From Bacillota bacterium (GTDB lineage Bacteria; Bacillota; Clostridia; Christensenellales; Aristaeellaceae), in assembly GCA_023409955.1 (NCBI GenBank), contig JAEYQQ010000082.1, positions 1 to 41,982 of the forward strand: a stretch of DNA of 41,982 nt. The letters are read 5' to 3'. Position numbers and translations under genes: made by a program. How positions within the stretch are numbered: position 1 is the stretch's first letter; each line of letters starts with the position of its first letter. The notes under the pieces were generated by a model that did not search any database, was not told the DNA's origin, and worked only from the letters and a program-made list of their open reading frames with translations. Positions 24,072-32,735 of this stretch are shown here, piece after piece.

Positions 24072-24424
24072 GTACCAGCCCAAATCCGAATTTGATCAAA
24101 CAGCAATAAAAAAAATGGGCGCGCGCATGCTATGCATCGCACCGCATAACAGCTGTTGCATTAGGATATCAAACCGTCTGCGCGCAGCCTGGTAAAATAT
24201 TGGACATGCTGCCTTTGCCATTTTGCCAACCTGGGCTCGGGGCTGGACCATGGTAGTCAGCCACAAGGTAAAGCTGCCCCCCATGATGGCACTGTACACT
24301 AAAGTAAATTCTTTCGGTATGATCTTCCAGCAAATCCGAAATGTTTGCCAGAATGACAAGCTGTTCTGCGTTATCAACAGAGGAACAATATGTAAAATAA
24401 TAAATAATTGTGTCGAATTTTGCA
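24072..24424. other. Noncoding stretch between murA and the exopolysaccharide operon
   Basis: About 350 nt with no gene I can support on either strand. Short GC-rich alternations (GCGCGCGC near 24119, TGCGCGCAGC near 24179) flank its left part. The right end (24390-24424) is A/T-rich and could act as an UP element for the promoter at 24425. Confidence 0.5.
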
Positions 24425-24453
24425 TTGATAAATATCGTTTCTTTCTATATAAT
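24425..24453 (+). promoter_or_regulatory. Sigma-A promoter of the exopolysaccharide operon
   Basis: -35 TTGATA (24425-24430), a 17-nt spacer and a perfect -10 TATAAT (24448-24453), with A/T-rich DNA upstream. The leader is about 45 nt to ATG 24505, too short for a c-di-GMP riboswitch, so control is probably at the protein level. Confidence 0.78.
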
Positions 24454-24504
24454 GTGCATTTGAGGTATGTTTGCAAAAATGCCTGGTGAAAAGGGGGAAG
24501 AGCT

Positions 24505-25971
24505 ATGGCGAGAATCAAACTTCCGTCACCTGCAGCCATGGCAGCGATGCTCACCGGCATCGTATTGCTGATTCTGCTTTTTCTTTCCCCTGTGATAGGC
24601 ATGGCAGACAACGGCGACTTTTATCGCATCATGGTAGGAAATGGTTTATATAAGCTGGACCGGTATGAAACAGATCAATATTTCAGCTATTCCAGCACGA
24701 AATTCGGCATGTATCAGTACTACAATGAATTCCGCTCCGGATTCGAATCCGGCCAGAAGCCCCTCATTGCGCTAGCTGTCATGCTGGACAACCTATTTAC
24801 TGGCCAGGACGGCCTATTTGACATTCGTTTTCAGGCAGCGATCCTATCCTTGTACTGCGTGGCAGCTGTGTACTTGATCACCAAGTATGCTACGCTCAAG
24901 GCCAAAGGCCCCTGGTCATATTTGATTTCCTTGCTGGCGGTGCTGATGTTTGCCGACGTGGGCTACCTGGCATATTTTAACTCCTTCTACGCCGAGGGCT
25001 TGGCATTTGTCAGCTTTCTTGCATGTATTGCCAGTGCGCTGCTTTTGTCCCGCGGCTGGGGAAGAAAGACCTGGCTGATGCTTTCCTTTACAGTAAACGG
25101 GCTGATACTCACCTGCTCCAAACAGCAATTTGCGCCCCTTGGCATACTGCTAGGTGTTATGTGCTTGTTTTTGAACTCGCCGGGCAGAGAATTTTCCATT
25201 CAAAAAAACCTTGGCTGGTTAAAGCGCAGCTGCGCCGGTATCCTTGCGGCAGCGGGCATACTGGTATACGTATTGATTCCCCAGGAGTTTGTGGAAATCA
25301 ACGCCTATCACGCCATGACCCGCGGGGTAATGATGACATCCGAAAACCCGGAAGATGCGTTGAACGATTTTGAAATCAACCCGCAGTATGCTTTGCTGGA
25401 CCAAACCATTTATTATGAGCGTAATCCTGTCATCGACGTTCAGGACTCGATGCTCAAAGAAGACTTTTATGCAAGGTATGGCTTTGTCTCCATCGCCCAA
25501 TATTACATCATGCATCCCGGACAGTTGATTGCCATGCTGGACCTGTCTGCTAAGAGCGCCAACTCCATCCGCCCTGAATCCATTGGCAATTATGATAGGA
25601 GCGCTGGGAAGGAACCAGGTGCCCAAGCCAGTTTATTCTCTCTGTACAGTACCATCAAAAAAGCATGGGTACCAAAGACTTTTGGTTTTATTCTTTTGTA
25701 TTTTCTCAGCATGCTGGTGATGAGCTACAAGGATCGGCAGCGGATGCTGATACTGGGCTTTGTCCTGCTAATGGGGCTGTCCCAGATTGCCGTTTCCATT
25801 ATCGGCGCTGGTGATGCGGATTTGTCCAAACACATTTTCTTATATAATGTAGCTTTTGACATTTCTCTGTTCGTGCTTGTTTCCGCGGGCCTTGCACGAT
25901 TTTGCAATGCGCGCCACAAAGCAGCCATGCAAAAGGTCAAAGCGAAAGAAATGCAGGCGGTGGTATCATGA
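24505..25971 (+). CDS. WsfD-like polytopic glycan-biosynthesis membrane protein
   Basis: A 488-residue protein with about 9-10 membrane helices. After the first helix comes a conserved-looking extracytoplasmic loop, GMADNGDFYRIMVGNGLY, where Asp residues would be the GT-C catalytic acids. A large outer domain lies at about 265-385 and two further helix pairs close the protein. The 'ADNGDFYR' start recalls WsfD-type hexose transferases of Bacillus glycan loci; this is recalled similarity. The Listeria pss locus also starts with a membrane protein (PssA); I cannot verify that they are homologous. RBS AAAAGGGGGAA precedes ATG 24505. First gene of the operon; it overlaps the next by ATGA (coupled). 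Possible role: adding a side-chain sugar to the polymer made by the GT2 synthase. Confidence 0.65.
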   Translation: MARIKLPSPAAMAAMLTGIVLLILLFLSPVIGMADNGDFYRIMVGNGLYKLDRYETDQYFSYSSTKFGMYQYYNEFRSGFESGQKPLIALAVMLDNLFTGQDGLFDIRFQAAILSLYCVAAVYLITKYATLKAKGPWSYLISLLAVLMFADVGYLAYFNSFYAEGLAFVSFLACIASALLLSRGWGRKTWLMLSFTVNGLILTCSKQQFAPLGILLGVMCLFLNSPGREFSIQKNLGWLKRSCAGILAAAGILVYVLIPQEFVEINAYHAMTRGVMMTSENPEDALNDFEINPQYALLDQTIYYERNPVIDVQDSMLKEDFYARYGFVSIAQYYIMHPGQLIAMLDLSAKSANSIRPESIGNYDRSAGKEPGAQASLFSLYSTIKKAWVPKTFGFILLYFLSMLVMSYKDRQRMLILGFVLLMGLSQIAVSIIGAGDADLSKHIFLYNVAFDISLFVLVSAGLARFCNARHKAAMQKVKAKEMQAVVS

Positions 25972-27110
25972 AGCTTGTTTCAATGAGAAAAAGAACCGTT
26001 GTCTTACTGGTTCTTTTTTTCGCATGCTTGTTACTTTTTCAAAGCTGCGCAAAAGCATCAAACCATCAAGCTGCAGACGTGCATCAGCTATGCCTTGCCT
26101 TTGTGGAAAAAAAGATGACCGGTTCAGGCGGAATATTCACCAATTATCTTTCTTTGAAGGAATCCAGCGAAGTGGCTGTCGGCCATTCTGTTTTGAGCGA
26201 GTCCCAAGGCTTAATGCTTTCTTACTATGTCCGCGCTCAAAAGCCTGGCAAAGCAGCGCTGACCCTTGCATTTGTCAAGGAGCATTTGGATACCGGCAAA
26301 ATTATTTCCTACCGTCTAGACGAAGACGGCAGGCGATATCAAGTCAATGCTTCGGTGGACGATCTTAGGCTCATTGATGCGCTTATGGAAGCATCCTTTA
26401 CCTTTGACAAACCGGAGTATATGAACCAGGCCAACGATTATGCTAAGCGTTTATATGATACAAATGTGCAAAATGGTATTCTTATGGATTTATATGATCA
26501 GCAATATAACCATACCAATGATATTGTTACTTTATGTTATGCAGATTTGTATACCATGCAGGAGCTGGCGCAGCATGACAGCCGCTGGCAGGCGGTGCAT
26601 GACAAGATGAAGGTGCTGGTAGCCGGCGGCTACATCAGCGATGCGTTTCCCTTGTACCAAACACGCTATAACGCTACGAAAAAAACATATGAAACTGAAC
26701 GAGTTTTAATGGTGGAAGCGCTTTTGACGGTCTATCATCTGTCTCGTGTCGAATCTTGTCCACAACCGTCCATTGAATACTTGAAAAAGCTATTACTCGA
26801 AGGTAAACTGTATGCCGTATATGACCAAGAAGGTAATGTCAAAGACGAAACGGAATCAACCGCTATCTACGCCCTGAGTGCATTGATTGGCGCCAGCGAA
26901 GATGACCCGGAAATGTATTGGACATCCATTGAGCGTATGCTGGCATTTCAGGTGACCGATCCACAAAGTCCTGTATACGGCGCATTTGCCAATGAGAATA
27001 CGCTGGCTGCCTATTCCTTTGACAACTTATTGGCACTGTTGGCCCTGCAGGCAAGCCAGCAGTTTGAGTCACCCCAATCACAATCAACCAAGGGAGACAT
27101 AGCACAGTGA
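25968..27110 (+). CDS. ydaJ: GH8-like glycosidase lipoprotein (YdaJ/PssZ-like)
   Basis: A 380-residue exported protein. A hydrophobic core ends in FQSC with Cys27, a likely lipid-anchor site (imperfect lipobox). The rest is an alpha/alpha-barrel-like GH8 pattern. SESQGLMLSYY (77-87) matches the GH8 'SEGQGYGM' segment with Glu78 as putative acid, and VDDLRLIDALM (130-140) matches the 'TDADLxIA' segment with Asp131/132 as putative base. BcsZ of cellulose systems and PssZ/YdaJ of Gram-positive EPS loci are GH8-like and trim the polymer. ATG 25968 overlaps the upstream stop (ATGA). It ends with a GTGA overlap onto the next gene. The polymer it cuts is unknown. Confidence 0.75.
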   Translation: MKLVSMRKRTVVLLVLFFACLLLFQSCAKASNHQAADVHQLCLAFVEKKMTGSGGIFTNYLSLKESSEVAVGHSVLSESQGLMLSYYVRAQKPGKAALTLAFVKEHLDTGKIISYRLDEDGRRYQVNASVDDLRLIDALMEASFTFDKPEYMNQANDYAKRLYDTNVQNGILMDLYDQQYNHTNDIVTLCYADLYTMQELAQHDSRWQAVHDKMKVLVAGGYISDAFPLYQTRYNATKKTYETERVLMVEALLTVYHLSRVESCPQPSIEYLKKLLLEGKLYAVYDQEGNVKDETESTAIYALSALIGASEDDPEMYWTSIERMLAFQVTDPQSPVYGAFANENTLAAYSFDNLLALLALQASQQFESPQSQSTKGDIAQ

Positions 27111-28372
27111 AAAAGGTGATACTGGCAGCAGTCATGGCTTTGATTCTGGTAATGCCGCTGCATCCAGCCAAAGCGGCCGGCCAGCCTGTACTGTTGGTAT
27201 ACCGTGTGGATAGCCAGCGGCAGGTCCTGTCTTCTGTTTTAAAGGCCTGCGGGCTGCGGGTAACAGCCGTTTCAGAGGCAGACTATCACGCCGATATGCT
27301 CAGCGGTTATGACGCACTTGTAACGACCATTCGCAAACCATACCTGGACAGCATGGGTACAGGCCTTAAGGTACTTGCCATCGGGCCTGACACCTTACCT
27401 GAGGAAGGCTTTGACATAACAGAAGCATCCGGCCTGGGGGCCATGCTTCAGGTGGGAGAGGTACAGTCAACCGTCTTTTTTTCAGAAGAAGTATACCTTA
27501 TGGAATCGTATCAAGGTACAAAAGTCGGAGAGCTGACAATCCCCTTGCGGGGAACATACCCTTACGGCATCATTCATGGCAACATTGCCTATGTTCCCAA
27601 TTTTGAAGTGGATCATGTACAACCCTTAGCCATAGGCTTTGTTGTGCAGCAGCTCCTTTTAGAACCAGCAGCCGGCCGCCTGTTTTTATGGATCGATGAG
27701 GTGTACCCCTTTTCTGACCTGGGGATGCTTTGCCAAATGGCGGATGAACTATACAAGCGGGGCTACCCCTTTACCGTATCCGCCATGCCGGTGTATGACA
27801 ACCTGGATTACCCGGCTTACCTGCGTTATACCCAGGTGCTGCGCTATGTTCAGTCAAGAGGTGGTGCAGTCATCATGCATGACCCCATTATCCGCTCGGC
27901 AGAAAGCGAAGCGGAAAATGCGGATGTACGTCTTGCCCGGGCCCGGGAGTCTTTTGAGCAACAGGGCATTATTTTAGCCAACGGCTTAATTGATCCCTAT
28001 GCCATTTCCCTTGAAGCGCTTTCCATGCTGCAGAATGAACACATGAAATTTGATCCCCTCCCCATGGATGTGGCGCTGCTGCTTCCCATTGTCAAAACGC
28101 CGGAGGAGCTTGAAAGCCATTTGGAGCTTTTGTCCGGTAAATGGATTGCACCGGCAAGCTTGTTCAAGATGGTATCCGACGTCCCATACCTGTATAACGA
28201 GAAGTCGATTGATGACACTTTCGCCTATCGGGCGGAGATAGAAACCAGCTTTGAAAGCTTCTTCTTTGCCAGCAACCAGACGCTGATTATTATCGTACTG
28301 ATCAGTTTGGTGGTTTTTTCAGCACTACTAGCCGGCGGCTACTTCCTGTACCGCCGCAAATTCTACAGATAA
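27107..28372 (+). CDS. ydaL: DUF2334 membrane-anchored deacetylase-like protein (YdaL/PssB-like)
   Basis: A 421-residue protein with a signal peptide (1-24), an outer domain, and a C-terminal membrane helix (about 391-414) ending in RRKFYR. An N-terminal Rossmann-like or glutaminase-like part (about 27-175) precedes the DUF2334 region: LWIDEVYPF (Asp197, Glu198), a TIM-barrel-like strand set, and VIMHDPI (His258, Asp259). DUF2334 belongs to the polysaccharide deacetylase superfamily; the usual Asp-Asp pair is Asp-Glu here, so activity needs a test. GTG start in a GTGA overlap, with AAGGGAG about 10 nt upstream. Equivalent proteins occur in the Bacillus yda and Listeria pss loci. Confidence 0.78.
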   Translation: MKKVILAAVMALILVMPLHPAKAAGQPVLLVYRVDSQRQVLSSVLKACGLRVTAVSEADYHADMLSGYDALVTTIRKPYLDSMGTGLKVLAIGPDTLPEEGFDITEASGLGAMLQVGEVQSTVFFSEEVYLMESYQGTKVGELTIPLRGTYPYGIIHGNIAYVPNFEVDHVQPLAIGFVVQQLLLEPAAGRLFLWIDEVYPFSDLGMLCQMADELYKRGYPFTVSAMPVYDNLDYPAYLRYTQVLRYVQSRGGAVIMHDPIIRSAESEAENADVRLARARESFEQQGIILANGLIDPYAISLEALSMLQNEHMKFDPLPMDVALLLPIVKTPEELESHLELLSGKWIAPASLFKMVSDVPYLYNEKSIDDTFAYRAEIETSFESFFFASNQTLIIIVLISLVVFSALLAGGYFLYRRKFYR

Positions 28373-28385
28373 GGGGGCTTGCAGT

Positions 28386-29633
28386 TTGAACGTTTTGGAT
28401 GGTTTGATGCTGGTGGCCCTGATATGCATCTGGCTTTTGCTGCTGGTAAATGTAGCCCTGATCGTAGCGGGCTACCGATATTATTTGAAATGCGAGGTAC
28501 AAAAGCCTCCCGAGCCTACCACCTTTCCCATGGTTTCCATTATGGTTCCAGCTCACAATGAAGGCAAGGTGATTATCCAAACCGTTAAGTCGCTTTTGTC
28601 CTTTGATTATCCCAAAGACAAATATGAAGTAATCGTTATCAACGACAACTCCTCCGATAACAGCGCCGAACTTTTACAAGACCTGAAAGAATACATGGAC
28701 GCCAAAAACCTGACCATTATCAATACGGACAAGGTCACCGGCGGCAAGGGAAAATCCAACGCACTGAACATTGGCTTTGCACAGTGCCGGGGTGAATACA
28801 TCGTAATCTACGACGCGGACAACACCCCTGAAAAAGGTGCACTCTCCATGCTGGTAGCGGAAATCACACAGGACGATACCCTTGGCGCAGTAATCGGCAA
28901 GTTTCGTACCCGCAACAAAAATGCCAGCCTTTTGACCAAGTTCATCAACATTGAAACCCTGGCATTTCAGTGGATGGCCCAGGCGGGCCGCTGGCACTTA
29001 TTCGGCTTGTGTACCATACCGGGCACCAACTTTATCATCCGCAGGTCCATTATTGAATCCATCGGCGGATGGGACACAAAGGCCATCGCTGAGGATACGG
29101 AAATCAGCTTTCGAATTTACATGATGGGCTTTCGAATCAAGTTCCTGCCATGCGCGGTGACTTGGGAGCAGGAGCCTCAAACCTTAAAGGTATGGTTTAA
29201 GCAGCGGACAAGATGGGTTAAGGGCAATATTTACGTCATTATTAAAAACCTTCCCCTTTTATTTGATCCCAAGGCAAAAAAAATACGCTTTGATTTACTT
29301 TACTTTCTTTCGATTTACTTTCTGCTGCTGACTTCTCTGATCATATCTGACACCGTGCTGCTTTTGTATGCGGTGGGATGGGCCCATACCACCCTGGCTG
29401 GATTCAGTAATCTATTGTGGTTCCTGGCCATTCTGCTGTTCGTACTGGGCACATATGTCACCATCAGCACAGAAAAAGGGGAGCTAAATCTATCGAACCT
29501 GGGCATTATCGTTATGATGTACTTTACCTACTCCAAAATGTGGATGGCTGTGGCCGCCTATGGCCTTTATAAATATTGTACTGATGTACTGTTTCATAGG
29601 GAAACGAAATGGTACAAGACGGAGAGGTTTTAA
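28386..29633 (+). CDS. ydaM: Processive family 2 glycosyltransferase, BcsA-like without PilZ (YdaM/PssC-like)
   Basis: A 415-residue membrane synthase. One N-terminal helix (about 8-30), a GT-A catalytic domain (about 48-285), then three to four C-terminal helices. All processive GT2 signatures are present: VPAHNEG, VINDNSS (Asp87), the DAD motif (Asp143-Asp145), AEDTE (Asp237, catalytic base) and QRTRW (273-277). Such enzymes polymerise a beta-linked sugar chain and extrude it. BcsA carries a C-terminal PilZ domain that binds c-di-GMP; here the chain ends about 15 residues after the last helix, so no PilZ. TTG start, with AGGGGG 8 nt upstream; no better ATG. Stop TAA is 2 nt before the next gene. 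Confidence 0.9.
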   Translation: MNVLDGLMLVALICIWLLLLVNVALIVAGYRYYLKCEVQKPPEPTTFPMVSIMVPAHNEGKVIIQTVKSLLSFDYPKDKYEVIVINDNSSDNSAELLQDLKEYMDAKNLTIINTDKVTGGKGKSNALNIGFAQCRGEYIVIYDADNTPEKGALSMLVAEITQDDTLGAVIGKFRTRNKNASLLTKFINIETLAFQWMAQAGRWHLFGLCTIPGTNFIIRRSIIESIGGWDTKAIAEDTEISFRIYMMGFRIKFLPCAVTWEQEPQTLKVWFKQRTRWVKGNIYVIIKNLPLLFDPKAKKIRFDLLYFLSIYFLLLTSLIISDTVLLLYAVGWAHTTLAGFSNLLWFLAILLFVLGTYVTISTEKGELNLSNLGIIVMMYFTYSKMWMAVAAYGLYKYCTDVLFHRETKWYKTERF

Positions 29634-29635
29634 TC

Positions 29636-31705
29636 ATGAAAAGAAACACACTGAAAAAAGGTCTTATCTTTTTGCTGTTGCTGATGCACTGCATAAGCGC
29701 ATTACCTCAAGCGATGGCCCTTGTACAAACCCCTTATGTCTATGAACAGACATTTTCTACAGACCACAGCTTGACCGGGCTATTTTCCAGTTTTACAGAG
29801 AGCTTTTATGCAGGGGACTGGGCAGTTGAAAACGCAGTATTAACGATGAATTTTAATGTAACGCAATTGGCCATAGCGGAAATATCCACCTATACCGTAT
29901 CCGTTAACGGCCAGAAGGTGTATTCCGCCAACATCCCCGCCACCAAGGGCGAACGACAGCAGGCCCAAATCCCCCTTTCCCCTGAAACCATTAAGGAAGG
30001 TATCAACTACCTGACCGTTGAAACCTATATCCGAACCAATGATCCAAGGCCCTGCGTGGATGATGTCTCCAAGGCCAATTGGATGAATGTTTTTAAGGAT
30101 TCATTTATTTCCCTGTCTTACAGGCCGCTGGCTGTTATTGGCAGCGTATCCGCCTTATATGAGCAGTTTACCAGCATCGATGCCCTGTCTATGAAACAAA
30201 GCGCCTTTGTATTCGGCGGGGATGCTGCAGAGTCTGTGTTGTCCAGCGCAGCGCTATCCATGATAGGCATTGCTAGAAATGCACCTCTGTTTTATGATCA
30301 TATCGCTCTGCGCATTGATCATCAGGGCGATGCGTTGTTTACCGATCCATATCAGATTTATCTTGCAAGGTACGATCAGCTTGAACCAAGCATTCTATCC
30401 TCCCTCACCGCCGAGCAAAACCAAGCCGCTCAAAAAGGCATTGCCCTGGTGCTTTTAAACAAAGGTGACAGCTATGTGCTGGCCGGCATCGGCGCAGACG
30501 ATGAAGCAATGGAAACCCTGGGAAGGCTAATGGGTAATTCCGCATATATGTCACAGCTTCAAAGCCCCTGGACAAACCTTGCTAAAAGTGCCAATGTGCT
30601 GACACCAACATCCCCGGTGGACCAGTTTATTACACTTACCGACAGCGGCACCTATGTGAAGGGTGTCTTCCGCCAGAACGCCAGCTTCTATATTCAATAC
30701 CCGGAAAATCGACAGCTGGCTGATGAAAGTATGATCCGCCTGGCATTTCGCTATGCTGAAAACCTGGATTTTGACCGTTCACTGGTTACTGTTTATATCA
30801 ACGACATTCCCATCGGCAGCAAAAAGCTGACCATGGAAAATGCAAGAAACGACAGCATGAAGCTATACATTCCCACAGACCTGAATGTGTCCGGCAGCTT
30901 CTCCGTCCGCGTTGCATTTGACCTTGAGATTAAGGATCTGTGGTGTACGCTGCGACAGGAGGAAACCCCCTGGGCATACGTTACCAATGAAAGCATGCTC
31001 AAAATCAATTCGGTGGATGTACAAGGCCTGCTCTTTGAAAATTACCCCAGCCCCTTTGTGATGGATGGCAGGCTCAGCAATACGGCTGTGGTGCTGCCAA
31101 GCTCCCCTTCTGCTGCCGATTATGAAGTCTTCCGGCAAATGATGCTAACCATCGGCCGGTATGTAACAGATAATGCCGGAACGCTATCTGTATACCGGGG
31201 CATCACCAAGGATGCGCTGCCTGCAGCCAATACCATTGCCATCGGTCGATACGATGTAAACCAGATCGCCAAAGATCATAACAGCGATTTGTTCTTTAAA
31301 TTCAGCCAGGATGGCACCACCATTGACTCCAACGAAAAGATGCTCATCGCTCCAGCCTTTGGCTCACGCTTGGCCAGTGTACAGTTAACACGCCTGCCAT
31401 CAAGCGGCACGCAGCATGCACTGATGGTGGTCAGCGGTATTACAGACGAGGCCATGCTCAAGGCCATGCCATATATCGGCACGGTGGAAGGAATATGGAA
31501 GGTCTACGGTGATGGATTTGTAGCCAGTGATGAGGCCGCTCACTCTTTCCGCTTCAAAGAGGACAATGCGGCCGACGCACCTTTGGCATGGAAGATGTTG
31601 GAGCGGCAGGATGTGCTGGGACTTAGCCTTGCGGCCGGCGGCGTACTGCTGCTGACATTGTTTGCATTCAGCATGATGATGATGAAACACAGGAGGAGGA
31701 AGTAA
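29636..31705 (+). CDS. ydaN: BcsB-like co-synthase, secreted with C-terminal anchor (YdaN/PssD-like)
   Basis: A 689-residue protein. Signal peptide at 1-30; the body is beta-rich with repeated carbohydrate-binding/flavodoxin-like modules like BcsB (TEIS-type strands, NYLTVETYIRTNDPRPCVDD at about 125-145, QNASFYIQYPENRQLAD, FSVRVAFDLEIKDLWC). One C-terminal helix (about 662-682) is followed by KHRRRK. The NYLTVE...CVDD and DLWC segments are typical for BcsB. BcsB guides the nascent polymer and its C-terminal helix packs against BcsA; the same role with the preceding GT2 is expected. ATG 29636 is chosen over upstream GTG 29609 because GGAGAGG lies 8 nt before it. The next gene starts 2 nt after its stop. 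Confidence 0.82.
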   Translation: MKRNTLKKGLIFLLLLMHCISALPQAMALVQTPYVYEQTFSTDHSLTGLFSSFTESFYAGDWAVENAVLTMNFNVTQLAIAEISTYTVSVNGQKVYSANIPATKGERQQAQIPLSPETIKEGINYLTVETYIRTNDPRPCVDDVSKANWMNVFKDSFISLSYRPLAVIGSVSALYEQFTSIDALSMKQSAFVFGGDAAESVLSSAALSMIGIARNAPLFYDHIALRIDHQGDALFTDPYQIYLARYDQLEPSILSSLTAEQNQAAQKGIALVLLNKGDSYVLAGIGADDEAMETLGRLMGNSAYMSQLQSPWTNLAKSANVLTPTSPVDQFITLTDSGTYVKGVFRQNASFYIQYPENRQLADESMIRLAFRYAENLDFDRSLVTVYINDIPIGSKKLTMENARNDSMKLYIPTDLNVSGSFSVRVAFDLEIKDLWCTLRQEETPWAYVTNESMLKINSVDVQGLLFENYPSPFVMDGRLSNTAVVLPSSPSAADYEVFRQMMLTIGRYVTDNAGTLSVYRGITKDALPAANTIAIGRYDVNQIAKDHNSDLFFKFSQDGTTIDSNEKMLIAPAFGSRLASVQLTRLPSSGTQHALMVVSGITDEAMLKAMPYIGTVEGIWKVYGDGFVASDEAAHSFRFKEDNAADAPLAWKMLERQDVLGLSLAAGGVLLLTLFAFSMMMMKHRRRK

Positions 31706-31707
31706 TT

Positions 31708-32559
31708 ATGAAATGGAACCGCACTTCCGCAATCACGGATATCTCTTTCTTATTGCTCCTGGGCCTGATGTTTGTGGGCATCATCTTTATTGCCGGTGAT
31801 TCGCAAAATCTTGGCGTGAACGTAGGTATACTATGTGTTGCCACAGCACTGGCCATTTTCACCTATTTCACCTCCTTAACAGCAGGGCTGGTAGCCAATA
31901 TCATCCTGATTTTCGGCTACGTATCCTATGTGATTTATTCTTCGCTGACACGGGGTACAGCTGTTCAGACCTACACCTACTTCTGGGTGCTGTGGGCACC
32001 GCTGTTTACCAGTTGCATCGCCGTTTTCGGCCAGCAGACCAACAAGCTACATGCCAGTCTGGATAAACTGGATGCGCAAATACAAGAGCTGGTCACGGTA
32101 GATATGAACACAAGGCTTAAAAACCTTCGCGCTTTTGACATGGAAGGCATGATCTACATGCGCATCGCCACCCGCTACAACATGAATCTGTTCCTTTTGA
32201 TCTGGGAGCTGCGCTACCCAAGGGAGCTGGAGCATATATTGGGCAAGGCCCGAATGGATGAGTTGGTGAGCCGCATTTCTGATATTATCAGCGCCTCCCT
32301 TCGGACAGAGGATGCAGTCTACCTGCTGGACGACAAGCCTTATCAGTGGGGAACCATGCTATTTACCAACGGCGCATCCCATGAGATCGTGGTAGAGCGT
32401 GTACGCAAGAACATACAGGACCTGGAGCTGGATGATGTAATTAAACGCCGCCGGCCGAATTTTGAAATGCGTGTGGGCGTGGCGGAATATACACCTGACA
32501 TCACATCTGCCCTGCAGCTTCTGGACAAGGCGAAGAAGCAGATGGAGTATGACGTATAA
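31708..32559 (+). CDS. ydaK: Four-TM degenerate GGDEF protein, predicted c-di-GMP receptor (YdaK/PssE-like)
   Basis: A 283-residue protein. Four membrane helices (about 11-30, 39-57, 61-80 and 88-108), a short coiled-coil linker (112-130), then a GGDEF-fold domain (131-283). The fold is recognisable: NTRLKNLRAF for LTGLxNRRxF, and FEMRVGVAEYT with ALQLLDKAKKQMEYD for the closing strands and helix. The catalytic GGDEF is replaced by DDKPY (208-212), and the metal Asp residues are lost (LLIWELRYPRELE), so it cannot be a cyclase. Arg199-Thr-Glu-Asp202 keeps RxxD five residues before that site, the exact I-site spacing for c-di-GMP binding, as in PelD and YdaK/PssE. Role: sensor that switches on the GT2/BcsB-like synthase. 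RBS AGGAGGAAG upstream; last gene of the operon. Confidence 0.82.
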   Translation: MKWNRTSAITDISFLLLLGLMFVGIIFIAGDSQNLGVNVGILCVATALAIFTYFTSLTAGLVANIILIFGYVSYVIYSSLTRGTAVQTYTYFWVLWAPLFTSCIAVFGQQTNKLHASLDKLDAQIQELVTVDMNTRLKNLRAFDMEGMIYMRIATRYNMNLFLLIWELRYPRELEHILGKARMDELVSRISDIISASLRTEDAVYLLDDKPYQWGTMLFTNGASHEIVVERVRKNIQDLELDDVIKRRRPNFEMRVGVAEYTPDITSALQLLDKAKKQMEYDV

Positions 32560-32609
32560 TCACCTTAGATATTATGAGCGGATCGATACATTTGCCCAAA
32601 ATAACTGCA

Positions 32610-32652
32610 AACACCTGCCGTGATGAAGATGCTTCTTTGCACGCCAGGTGTT
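32610..32652 (+). terminator. Terminator of the exopolysaccharide operon
   Basis: A 13-position stem with one C-C mismatch (32610-32622 with 32640-32652), followed by ATTTTA. It lies 50 nt after the ydaK-like stop. Confidence 0.75.
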
Positions 32653-32681
32653 ATTTTACAGCCAAATCTGCTTCCATCGCT

Positions 32682-32709
32682 TTGATTCTCCTAGCAATTG
32701 AGCTATAAT
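32682..32709 (+). promoter_or_regulatory. Promoter of the S9 peptidase gene
   Basis: -35 TTGATT (32682-32687), a 16-nt spacer and a perfect -10 TATAAT (32704-32709). The leader is about 20 nt with AAGGAGGT 5 nt before ATG 32736. Confidence 0.7.
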
Positions 32710-32735
32710 AAGGAAAAGCGCCAAGGAGGTTACCT

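Noticed and set aside
24454..24504. c-di-GMP riboswitch before the EPS operon
   Set aside because: The leader is about 45 nt, far too short for GEMM-I or GEMM-II aptamers; regulation is more likely through the degenerate GGDEF protein.
24096..24611. 171-codon minus-strand frame between murA and the EPS operon
   Set aside because: It crosses the EPS promoter and the start of the first EPS gene, has no ribosome binding site and no known domain.
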